DNA of 64,000 nt from Notospermus geniculatus (lineage: Eukaryota; Nemertea; Pilidiophora; Heteronemertea; Lineidae). Positions 12,501 to 24,500 of this stretch are shown in pieces. Below the pieces are notes generated by a model. The model was not told the origin of the DNA. It ran no database searches and saw only the letters and a list, made by a program, of their open reading frames with translations. Both the position numbers and the translations under genes were made by a program. The DNA lies in assembly GCA_002633025.1 (NCBI GenBank), contig NMRB01001259.1, forward strand, positions 62,001 through 126,000. Direction: 5' to 3'. How positions within the stretch are numbered: the stretch's first letter is position 1; each line of letters starts with the position of its first letter.

Positions 12501-15500
12501 ATCATAGCTGGTTTGGTGTTCAGTTTGGAGCGGGTGCTGTTCAGAAAGTGACATGTACCTGATAGTGCTAGTACTGTGGATTCTGTGGTATGCCATCAAG
12601 GTGAGGACTTTCTTGGTGCCTCTGGTCTCCTCCTGCATTTCGTTCCAGATCAGCCTATTCGCCAGTCATGCCTGGCATTTGCATTTTTGCAGTTTATTGA
12701 GAATTTCTATGCTTTTTTCTCCAGAATGAACTTAAGAATGTTAAAGATGAAGTTGATAACCAGGGTATCACCCCGTTCGCACAAGTTCTCCTCGACAGCA
12801 AGAATGAAGAGATTGACTTCCTAAATGATCAGGTGGCACGATTAGAGACCCAGTTAGGGGATAACAAGGCCGTGGAGGCAGAGACAGAGAGAGCTGAAAG
12901 ACTGGTCAGTATGACACATAAACTGCTGCTCTATGTGTGGTTTCTTGCTCAAGTTGGCTCTTCTTGGGCAACTCAGCCATAGAATTCTATGGGCAGTCGT
13001 TGGTGTCATTGGTCTTTGCATACCAACTCAGCCATAGAATTCTATGGGCAGTCGTTGGTGTCATTGGTCTTTGCATACCAACTCAGCCATAGAATTCTAT
13101 GGGCAGTCATTGGTGTCATTGGTCTTTGCATACCAACTCAGCCATAGAATTCTATGGGCAGGCGTTGGTGTCATTGGTCTTTGCATACCAACTCAGCCAT
13201 AGAATTCTATGGGCAGTCGTTGGTGTCATTGGTCTTTGCATACCAACTCAGCCATAGAATTCTATGGGCAGTCGTTGGTGTCATTGGTCTTTGCATAAGT
13301 CCCAAAGAAACCAACAATGGTGATTTGCCCATTGAGAGCCAACTCCTAGGAGGAAACTCTCAAGGGGAGTAACACCGTAAGGTACCAGATGGGCTAGAAC
13401 ATTCAAACACTAACAAGTGTTTCGTTACTGCATCCCGTCAAAAGGTGTCGCTGATCACCAAATATATAGTTTAAAAGTAATAAGGCCGTATGCTGCAATG
13501 ACACAACAGTGAATGTGATGTCTTGATTGTCATCGTTGTATCATCTTTGACATTTCAGGCCAAGGAGTTGGAAGAGAAGGCCAAAAATATTGAAAGTTTG
13601 GAGACGGATCTGTCGGACTTGAAGCAGACGGTGGAAAAGCTCCAGGAAGCTCAGGACCTGTCCCGCCACCTACAGGCAGATGTTGAAATTAAAGATGAGA
13701 AAATCGAGGAATTAAAGCGAGAAGTCGATGAGAAGGAACAGCTGAGAATCCAGGTGAGATTGGTTTGATAACTCATTCATAGGTGGCACCACTATGTCAC
13801 ACTTGGTATGAGTCAAGAACTGTGAGCTCTAACTTGTCTCCTTTCTGGCTCTGTAGGCAATATTGGGTAATTTGTATGAAGTAGGAGGATGAGCCCCGGA
13901 GGAAACCTGTGCTGCCCTCTCTATCACATGAGTACTGGATCAGACCTGGAATCGAACCTGAACCTCAGAGGTGACAGGTACCAGATGCTTCCACTGCACC
14001 ACTCTGGCAGCATCAATGTTGGGAGTTACTTCACACACTTTGTCTGATTATTTCACATTTTATGTCTTTTCTCCGCCAGGTGCAGGCCGAATTGGACCAC
14101 CATCGCTCGGAGGAGATCAGTCAACTTAACATCCTCGTGACGGAGAAGGAAAACAGCATCGAACAACTCACAACTGAGATCGAAAGCCTGACGGCCGAGG
14201 TCAAGAATCTGACCGAGTTCCAGGTAAGTAGATATTGTTGTGGGTGTCATATTGGCAGAAGTGGACGTAGTAGAATGCTGAGCCAGATGTGGCTTGCTAC
14301 TGTAAACCCCCTCATTTCTGTGCCCGTATTCCATCTCAAACTGCCTGGAATACTGTTCTAAATGATTCAATTTGGACTTAACCAAGAGAAGTTGACAGTA
14401 TGATGTGAAGGCAGGGAGAAGTTTTGGTTAAGAGGGTTATGGATATGACGGGATTTTCTGCGTGTTTGCTTTAGGGGGAGGGAATTATGGTGTTGATGGT
14501 TAAATTGTGAGGAAATATACGTCACCACGTTCCTGCCAGCCCAGCCAGCAGGACATGTCTCTTTAGCTCGTAGGGATGCCAATGTAAAGAAATGAAGAGT
14601 CTTACCAGGATTTGAATGGGGAGCTTCTGCTTCTAAGTCCAATGCTTTGCTGGCAGGAAAGTGGTTACATAAGGACAAATACTTGTTTATGGTGCCTTAA
14701 CTGTGTGTTCAGTTTGCTAATCAAATGTGGCCTATGAGAGTATGACTTGTGAGTTTTCACTGAGAAAACTTAACTACATTGTACGTAACATCTCTTCAAA
14801 TCAGATCTAAAGTATGGTCATCTAAAGCTCTTGACGAGCACTTCCTGTTCATTTTGGTGATAGAACCCTTCGGGAAATCTCACGATATGATCGTCAAGGA
14901 CAGAAAATCACGTAGTCCCCCCAGTCTTTGAAATGATGAACCGTCTTCTCTTTCCAGAGAAAAATACGTGATCTCTGTTTACTTATTGAACAAAAACAGG
15001 TCCACAACTTAAACATTCTTGACTTTCTATTCAATTTTGGCAATGGGTGCTTGGTTTGAGCTCCCTATCCTGTCCCTGTTCATTACTCGTGCCATATTTT
15101 GGATGGCACCGCCTGAACATGACCTCCTGGGCACTTGCAAATTTCATTTTTATCATCGATGGTTTAGATTTATCTTCCTGGTTCAAACTCATGGTGAGGT
15201 GCAGAAATGAAGTTTCAGGGTGCCGTGCTGTGGTTTTATTGATCGGACAGCTTAGCAGTTGCTATCATTTTGTTGTTGATATTCAATTTCTGTCCCACAA
15301 ACCATCCCATAGTTCACATGTCCACATTCGTATCAAACAACACTGTTATTGTTTGCTTTCCATGTTCTGTGTAAAGCCTGTTTCCACTCCAGCGGTTTCC
15401 GTCGGATGTGCGGCGAGCGGTGTGGTTTTCACAGGGTTTTGGATAACGGTTAACAGTACATGGCGTGTTAATTATCCCAATGCCTGTGAAAACTGCTCTG

Positions 15501-18500
15501 CTCACTGCAGACCACGGCAGAATCCGCTGTCATGGAAAGGGGCTTTGACTGCTACACTTGAATTGCACCTANNNNNNNNNNNNNNNNNNNNNNNNNNNNN
15601 NNNNNNNNNNNNNNNNNNNNNNNNNNNNNNNNNNNNNNNNNNNNNNNNNNNNNNNNNNNNNNNNNNNNNNNNNNNNNNNNNNNNNNNNNNNNNNNNNNNN
15701 NNNNNNNNNNNNNNNNNNNNNNNNNNNNNNNNNNNNNNNNNNNNNNNNNNNNNNNNNNNNNNNNNNNNNNNNNNNNNNNNNNNNNNNNNNNNNNNNNNNN
15801 NNNNNNNNNNNNNNNNNNNNNNNNNNNNNNNNNNNNNNNNNNNNNNNNNNNNNNNNNNNNNNNNNNNNNNNNNNNNNNNNNNNNNNNNNNNNNNNNNNNN
15901 NNNNNNNNNNNNNNNNNNNNNNNNNNNNNNNNNNNNNNNNNNNNNNNNNNNNNNNNNNNNNNNNNNNNNNNNNNNNNNNNNNNNNNNNNNNNNNNNNNNN
16001 NNNNNNNNNNNNNNNNNNNNNNNNNNNNNNNNNNNNNNNNNNNNNNNNNNNNNNNNNNNNNNNNNNNNNNNNNNNNNNNNNNNNNNNNNNNNNNNNNNNN
16101 NNNNNNNNNNNNNNNNNNNNNNNNNNNNNNNNNNNNNNNNNNNNNNNNNNNNNNNNNNNNNNNNNNNNNNNNNNNNNNNNNNNNNNNNNNNNNNNNNNNN
16201 NNNNNNNNNNNNNNNNNNNNNNNNNNNNNNNNNNNNNNNNNNNNNNNNNNNNNNNNNNNNNNNNNNNNNNNNNNNNNNNNNGGGGGGGGGGGGGGGGGGG
16301 GGGTTAATGAGGGTCTAAGAGACAAAGTGATACCTGACCCTTACTTCTTGTTGTCCACACGATTGCCCACCACTGCTTTGAAATGCACTGTAACATTGTC
16401 TGCGAGTATCTGTCGTCATGCAATCTTTTTGTTAAACAAAATCTTGTCAACTCTATCATCCAGGGGCCGGTTGCACAAAACTCACAATAGCGCTAACTTG
16501 GTGTTAGCGCTAACATAGGGCCGTATGCACCAAACGAAGATCATCTTGAACTTAGGTTGAGCCACAACTTTTCTGTTGTTCAGGTTTGCCAGAGCATGAT
16601 GTGACAATGGAAAAGTTGTCGCTCAACGTGAGTTCGAGATAATCTTCGCTTGGTGCATACGGCCCTTTATGTTAGATGACGTAAAAATCCCTTGTCTTTT
16701 TACGTCATTTAACATAAAGTTAGCGCTAACACCAAGTTAGCGCTATTGTGAGTTTTGTGCAACTCAGCCCAGTTTGATTATTGGAGATGGACCATGTTTG
16801 GAGAAATACTGTGTGAGCTCAACTGTTCAAATGTGGCCGTAAAACATGAATTCCAATTACAGGAGACAAAAGATCTCATCTTCTTATGCGAGATGATCGA
16901 TTCATTCATCCTCTCCAAATGTTGACAGTGTTAGGAAGATAGGGTTGGCAGGATTGCACTGGCTGACTTTCACTTCTCAAATTACCGTTGAAACGTCGAC
17001 GCTCATGCAGTCTCTTCCTCCATTTGTAGGAGAAGTTTGAAAAAGAGGTCGCGACGCTGAAGAAGGAACTGAAAGAGAAACAGAACGTTATAGATGAGAA
17101 GGAGGAGGAGCTGTATGAACTGAAGGAGCAGATGGACGCACAGGTGAGGGAAGGTCAAGGTCAAAGTCATATTTGCGCAGCCTGTGGCGACAGAGATGTC
17201 ATCTCATGTTCAGTGCAGGCCTGTAACTTACACATGCAGTATTATGTGCACCTGAATACCGATCTGGTGCACTGTTACTTGTCCTGGTGGGATTATTGCT
17301 CCATGACCTTGGGTAAGGTCATACCCTCTGACCTTGAGATGAGGTCATCTTACCCTGACCTTGAATGAGGTCATCTCTGACCTTCGGTAAGCTCATTCCG
17401 TCTTGTCGCAAACCTTTTAAGGTCTAGTTACAGGCATGTCTAAGTCTATTGGAAAGGTCATATCATTTGACCTTGTATCATGCCATGTCTGTGACCTTAG
17501 ATGGTGGCATGACCTTGTGACCTTGGCCTTGGCAAGTTGCTTAACTGTCACAGTGGCCTTGGTATCTAAATAAGAGTTGAAATTAAAGGCCGCATTGTTT
17601 CGATTTCAGGAGGAGAAAGTGAAATTGTTGACCAACCAACTAGAGGAGAGGGTCAAGGTCACAAGTGAATGGAAACAACAAGTTGACCTATTAATAAAGG
17701 AGGTCAAGGTCAAGGACACCAAGATCGGTGAACTCAACAATTCGATCTCAAACAAGGAGGATGAAATCTCCAAGCTGTCACGAGATGTCTCCAATAAAGA
17801 GAATGAGATCGTCCGTCTGCTACAGCGGACACCCGAGGCTGGTGATACTGGACATCCAGATCAGGCACTCAGAGAGTTCAAGAAGAAAGTGGAGGTGAGT
17901 TCTGCCATTGCTCTATAAGGACACCAAAATTCAGTCCCAAATTGCTTAATTGAGAGGACACTTCCACTTAAGGACAGCACTGGGCAGTCCCAAAGGTGTC
18001 CTTAATAGAGAGGTTTGACTGTATTTGGTAGTATAGGCTTGAGATGAGGAGTGGTTAAGTCGCCCGGGGGGAGGGGCTCTGACGGGTTGAATACTTTTGT
18101 CTGTGAAAGAGCAGGATAACACATTCTGCCTCTCGTCCAGTCAAGCCCTCTTTTGACGGCCCTGTCTCTAACTCTGTCCTAAATCATCCCTTTCTCTGTT
18201 CAGGATCAGCGTAAAACAATCCAAGACCTACGTGACCAGTTACTGGATCTAAAAGATACTCTCCGCACAAAACAACAGGAGTTAGACAAAGTGTCATCCT
18301 TGGGGGAGGAGTATAAGGAACTATTGAAGGAGCAAGAGTCGAACCACGAGAGTGAGATGGACTTACTCCGTCGTGAGAAGGACAGTAAGATTCACTCACT
18401 GGAGGACCAGCTGGCGGACGCTAAACGTGACACGGGGTATAGAACCTCGGATTCTTTGTCAAGTGTGGATGAGGTAGGTAGACATTTTCCCTCTTTTTGC

Positions 18501-21500
18501 AAATGAGTACCAGGTAAAACTGTGTCCAGGCCAGCGGGCCTGAGGCCAGTCATTGTACCTCAGATAGAAGCATTCCTAAATGCTCTTGTTTTCGTTTTCC
18601 ACACTTTGCCCTTCATTTTGCTGCACAACTTTTCAATCTGATGCTGTTTTCTTTGCAGAAAGTTCAAGAACTTGAAACCAAGCATAAAGCTGACCTTGAG
18701 AAGCTGGAGGTCAAGGTCAAAGAGGAAGCAGAGGTCAAGATCCAGGAGCTGAAACTACAACACTCAGAAGAGGTCGCGAAACTGAAGGAAAAGCACGACC
18801 TTGAGGTGTCAAACTTGACGGATCAGATACGCGATGAATTTGACAAGAAGTGCGCGAATGATATCAATATCTTGCGTCAACAGCATGAGCAGGAGCTGAG
18901 GGTGTTACGAAGGAACATCGGTGAGTGGTTGCCGAGGGCTCTTGTTTTCATGTATCAAAAAGGTCAAAGAATGACCGGTGTTTGTTGTATATCGTGAACT
19001 CTATGTCATCTGCCCAGATCCCAACTTCATGCAGAACCACATTTCTCCTTGCAGATGAAAATGGCTCCCTTACAGACATCGCCAAACAACTGAACGCAGA
19101 ACTCCTTCAGTCAGAGCGGTTGGACTCGAGCTTGTTGGCGCAGTTCGATCGTAAACGACAGGAAGGTGTCGGCCAAGAAAACAGTAGTCAGGTGGAGGGG
19201 TTCAGTTCGGCGGATTCCAGTGGCCTTGATCAGCAGAATGAGGATCATAATATTCCTGACCGACTGCAGGTGAGTGATTGATACACCTGTCTTCAAATGT
19301 ATTCGAACGTTCTGGATTTGAGCTGAGATTTCACACTCATCAAATGCTTCACTCAAAGTATGATACTAATTCCTTTAACCTCATTCCAGGTCTTACTCAG
19401 CCGCCTCCACAATGAAGGGGTCCAGGTTCTCACGCTGTCAGAGCTCCAGTTTATCCAGCAGCATCGTTCCCTGTCACCGGTTGATAAGGCCGTCGACGTG
19501 AGCTCATTACAACAGGCATGGGAGAATGAGAAACAGAGTCTAATGGAAGCCGTCCAAGCGTTGAAGGATTTGTTGGCACGGACGCAGCACACGAGGACAT
19601 CTGATAAGGTTAGTGTGACCAGACTGGTGGCTGGTGGCTGGATGGTCGGCTTGTCCCAATTTCAATCAGAGTCTTAGGGCCATTCAGTCATAATGTTGCA
19701 AATTTAGTCCAAATATTCAAGTATTTCAAGAAAGAAGTCCTAATAGCCCATGATTTCACTCATTTGGTGAATTGAACTACACATTATTGAAGGTTTCTTC
19801 ATGTTTACAGAAATCCCCGGAGCAGGTGTCCGACTGGCGCGCTGACCTAGTCAAGGCAATCAACTACGTCTTTGCCAAGGAGCGAGAGTCATTGTTGGCA
19901 GAGTTGAGGACGCAGGTCATCTCCCATCCAGAGGAGGAAGTCTCTGTTTATAACTCACTGGAACGAAGGATCAAAGAACAGGTAGAGACTCCTATATTTG
20001 TTATTTCAAACTATCATCAACCTCGGTATTTAGCAGAGCCAAAAGATCTTGAGTTGTGTATTTTGTGTCCCTTTATCTGGGTTAGGAGGCTGGTGAAGTT
20101 TCTTATGCTTTCCTATGTTGATTTTATGTCTTCTTGTCTATTCACTTTCTAGGAATCCAAACATGACTCCGCCATGGAGCAGATCTTCAGCGCCGACCGT
20201 CAATCTCTGCTGGCGGAGATTCGTGACCTTCGCGCTCACATGAATGTCATGCGCATTGAAAGTCGGGAAGAAAAACAGCGATATGCGGACAACATCAGTA
20301 GCAATGAAGAATCGACATCGAAGAAGGAACGACAGATGAAGTCACAGAGTAAGTCATGCTGCTGCCATCTATATTCAGAACTTGTTACTATGGGAGAATT
20401 TTTATCCAATTCAGGGGGTCTTGGACTGTATGGGGGTCAGTCAGTCCACGAACCTCTTTTTGACCTGAACTTGCGACTGAGGCATTGTTAGACTGTCAGG
20501 GTGGCATAGTGCTGACATTCACATACCACCCTGAAGCCGTGGGTTCAACTCTGACCCATATCAAACGTTGGTTTGACAAGTGTGTGATTGTCTTTGACAG
20601 TGTAGGCTCTCGGGACGCCCCTGTTTTCTCCTACATTACATTGCCTTTATGCCATCCTTGCCATGTTTGACCCTGTACGTCCCTAACCCTCCCATCCTCT
20701 CTCTCTCTCCAGTTGACCTCCTGGAATACAAACCTTGCCATGTTTGACCCTGTACGTCCCTAACCCTCCCATCCTCTCTCTCTCTCCAGTTGACCTCTTG
20801 GAATACAAACCTTGCCATGTTTGACCCTGTACGTCCCTAACCCTCCCATCCTCTCTCTCTCCAGTTGACCTCCTGGAATACAAACTCAAGCAAGAGAAAG
20901 TCTTGGTAGACGATCTCCGCTCCAGTCTGGACACAGAGAAAAGTCGTACCATCGAGATCTCCAGCCAGCTTGGCCGGGAAAAGAACCGCTGTACCGACCT
21001 CCAGTCCGATATCGGCAATCTGCAAAATAAACTGACGTCGACGGAGGAGCAGCTGAGTCGGGAGAAGGCACGCTTGAACACTCTACTGTGAGTAGCATTT
21101 TAGTTACGAAATCTTGGCTGCGTGTGTGCATAAATNGGGGGGGGGGGGGATTTGAACTCTGTTTACCCTCAGATAAACTCCATGAGTAGTCCGTTCAATA
21201 CCCTTATCAGTTTGCCCACGAGGGAGACGAACCTTCAGGTGACACAGGCAGAAAATGTCTCCACACTGGTGTCAGAGAGCCTTGGGTTGAAATCCTGCTG
21301 AACCTCCAAACTGGACAAGAATTGTTGAGATGATGAAATGGTGTATTCATTGCTGTGTAGGCTACTGCTCCAAAAAATCTTTCTGTTTGGCACAAATTGC
21401 ATGACATTTCACTGCAAGTTTCACACAAACACTCCAGTACCCATAAAATCTGGGCTCAGACACATTGAGCCAAATTCTGGTTCGGCTTTAACACATTTCT

Positions 21501-24500
21501 TTGAATAAGCTGTGTCAGGGTGTACAGCACTACAAATGCTGAATGCATTGTGGGCCCTGAACCAGCCTATTCAGCATACACGCCATGGCCAGTAAGTCTT
21601 TGAATATGCTGCACCAGGGCCTGTGGATCTACACATACAGAATTACTCTGAGCCCTGAACCAGTGTATGTAATGTTTTGGGAAATTTGACCCAATGTCAT
21701 ATTTCTTGGTATATTTCAATCTATTGTTATATGTCTTGCCATATTTTCTCTCCTTACTTATTACTTTTTGATAAAATTTTTGGACACAGCTGATTGCGGT
21801 GTTCCTTTATATGTTATTTGGCGAAATTTTGCTGGTTGAAGTTTGGTGTAAGTGGTGTTTTGCCCTTTTGTCACAGTTGTTGAGGGTTGGTGTAAATGGT
21901 GACCCCTATTCTTCCTGATGTAGTCTGCTATTGTCATGGTGATGGTAAAAGAGCCATCTGTTCCTCTACAGTGGCCCATTAGGACACTTTTGCCCTGTTT
22001 ATGGAAAGAACTATTGCAGCAAAATTGATGTGTGAGGCAAATGTGAAAAAAGGCTGTCAAACAAGGATTTAGGAATGTTATTGAAGTCGCCCAAGGTCAT
22101 TGTGACATGAAAACCCAATAGGCCTAGCACTCATTGAGTGTCAAGGTCATTGCCAAGGTCAACTTGGCCTTGACTCAAGGCCTCCAGATTATGAGAAGAG
22201 CGGCTCAGTTAAATGACGAACTTTTCACAATTCTCCAAGTTGAATATAGATGTTTGTTGTCTGTTTTCAGATCATCGTTGGAGGATGAGCGGACCAAGTC
22301 TAACCATCTTCGGGAAGCCCTCGAGATTGAGCAGAAGAATTGTGAGCAGTATCGTGATGAAGCGCAGAAGGCTCGCAAGAAGATTGACGTGGCTAAAGAG
22401 AGGGAGCAATACCTGATGGAGGTGAGGGTGCTAGGTGTGTGAGAGTGTCTGTGTGAAAGCTGGCTGTGTGGTCTCGTTCCTGGCCTTGTCTGGTGAAATT
22501 TTCATTCCAAACTATTCTCTGTCTTTTCTAGAAATGGAAACAAGAAATCGATAGTGAAAAACAGCAGAAGATGGACGCGCTGAAAGCCCTGGAGCAGCAA
22601 CGGGTTGTCGTCAGTACTCTTCAGCGGGATATGGAATCAGAGCGCCACCTGGCGAACAAGAATGAAAAAGAGGTCAACGCGAAGGTGAATGAGCTGAAGA
22701 GTGCGCTGGATATGGAGAAAACAAAGTGTAATGAGATTAATAGGTAAGGAGACGAGAGGAGAAACACGGCAGTCCACCCACCTCTCTGATAGGGTTCAAG
22801 TCCGTGTTTATGCCCATCATATTTTTGACGTAATTTCTTTCATTTCAGTGCCTTACAAAGAGAACGAACTCTCCGAGCAGAACTTCGCGAGAGTCTGGAC
22901 CTCGAACGCAACAACTCCCTCTCGAAGTCCCAACAATTGCAGTCCAATTTAAATGACCTTCAATCCCGCCTTGACCTTGAGAAGAGCAGATACTTGGACA
23001 TCGCTAGCACCCTGGAGAGAGAGCAAAAGAAAGTGACGACGCTGAATGTGGCGCTTGAAGGCGATCGCAGCCAGTATTTGGTCGATTTGGAACATGAGCG
23101 GGCGACGTGTCGACAACTCAAGAACAACATTGATGCCATCGAGGTGGGTTATTGTTGAACTAATCTTGACATGGTGTGGATGCTTTAAATTTGCTGCCAG
23201 ACTTGGAAATGACTTCTAGAACACCTAGAAGGATTCTTATGGGGAAGTTTTGTTTGTTGTGAAGTTGTTGATATTTATTTCCAGAGCCAAAGACAGGAGC
23301 TCGCACGCCAGCTGGAATTTGAAAAGGATCGAGCTCACAAACTCCAAGTTGACTGTGATCGACAGCGATCGGAGCTGCTCCGTGGGCAGGAGACGGAGCG
23401 AGAGGTTGAGAACCAAAGAGAGGCAGAGAGATTCAAGGAACGACAGCAGCGGAAAGGCCTTGAGTTGGAACTGGAGAAAGAGCGGCAGAAATCTCTAGAG
23501 ATGGATATGTTGACGACAGATTTGCGTCAGCAGTGCGCCGAGCTCGAGTACCAGCTGGCAGAGAATCAAAGAGAGGCTATACAGGTTGCCCAGCAACATG
23601 AACTGGAGAAGATGCGTCGTATGCAGCCGTCACCTGATCAGGACCGGGCAGAGTTGGAACACGCCCTCAAGATGGTAAGAAAGAAATTTGATTGGTTGCC
23701 TAGTGGTCCAATGGTTAGCACACTTGGCTGTTGGTGGTCATCTGTGCTTCACAGGACTAGGCCACGACTTTGATTCTGTGTTTGACGTGATTTACTCTCC
23801 GCTCTGTACCTCTAGGGCTGGTTTGACTCTGAATTCAGCGAGTCTCCAGTCTGCACTGTCATCAGAATTGTGACATTCATGCCATATTTCCCTGACATTT
23901 GAATGTTATGCTCACATTTCCAGCATGAGAAAGAACTGGAGATACAACACCTGAAGACGAAGACAGCCGATCTGGAATCACAGCTGGCGGAGATCGAGAA
24001 ACAGTTGTTTGAGGTTCAAAGTCAGCAACGGACATCTCCTACAGACCAGGAACAGATTATCAAAGATCAGGCCCTCAGACTGGTACGTGTTATCAGGGGA
24101 TAGTGTCTTGGTCAATGGCCACTCAATGAGATATATCAAACTATGGGTTAGTAAACTGTCTAGAGATACATCAAGTGTTAGGATGATTGCTATGTACTCA
24201 TGATCTCTTGTTTCTCTTCATCAAAGCATGAAAAAGACTCAGAGGTTCGTCTGCAGCGGAAGAAGATCGTCGAGTTGGAACAGAGTGTTTCAAATGTGCG
24301 CCAACAGATGGAAGGGATGTCTGAAGAGCTGCAGGAACAACGGAAACAGGCGCTGTCATCGACGCCGATGAATCTAGAGAGAGACAGAGATGATTTGAGA
24401 CAGGCTTTGAAACTGGTAAGGGTGCAGTTTCTGAATGTTCGGTATCACATCTGCCACTGGTGTTGACTCTTTTGCTGGGGGTCTGTTGAGCACCGTATCA

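Larger units (their letters stand above)
14224..17029. other. Long intron with a 710-bp gap and nested inverted-repeat elements
   Basis: Intron between exons 14080-14223 and 17030-17143. It contains a diverged SINE-like stretch at about 14585-14660, the N gap at 15572-16281 followed by a G run, and the nested elements at 16463-16770. I see no coding exon, but one could lie inside the gap; the flanking exon phases (0 and 0) do not require it. Confidence 0.6.

Noticed and set aside
12974-13303. CRISPR-like regular repeat
   Set aside because: Units are contiguous with no unique spacers and lie in an animal intron; a minisatellite.
15047-16318. Long open frames of 249-423 codons on both strands
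   Set aside because: They run through 710 N; the open length is an artefact.
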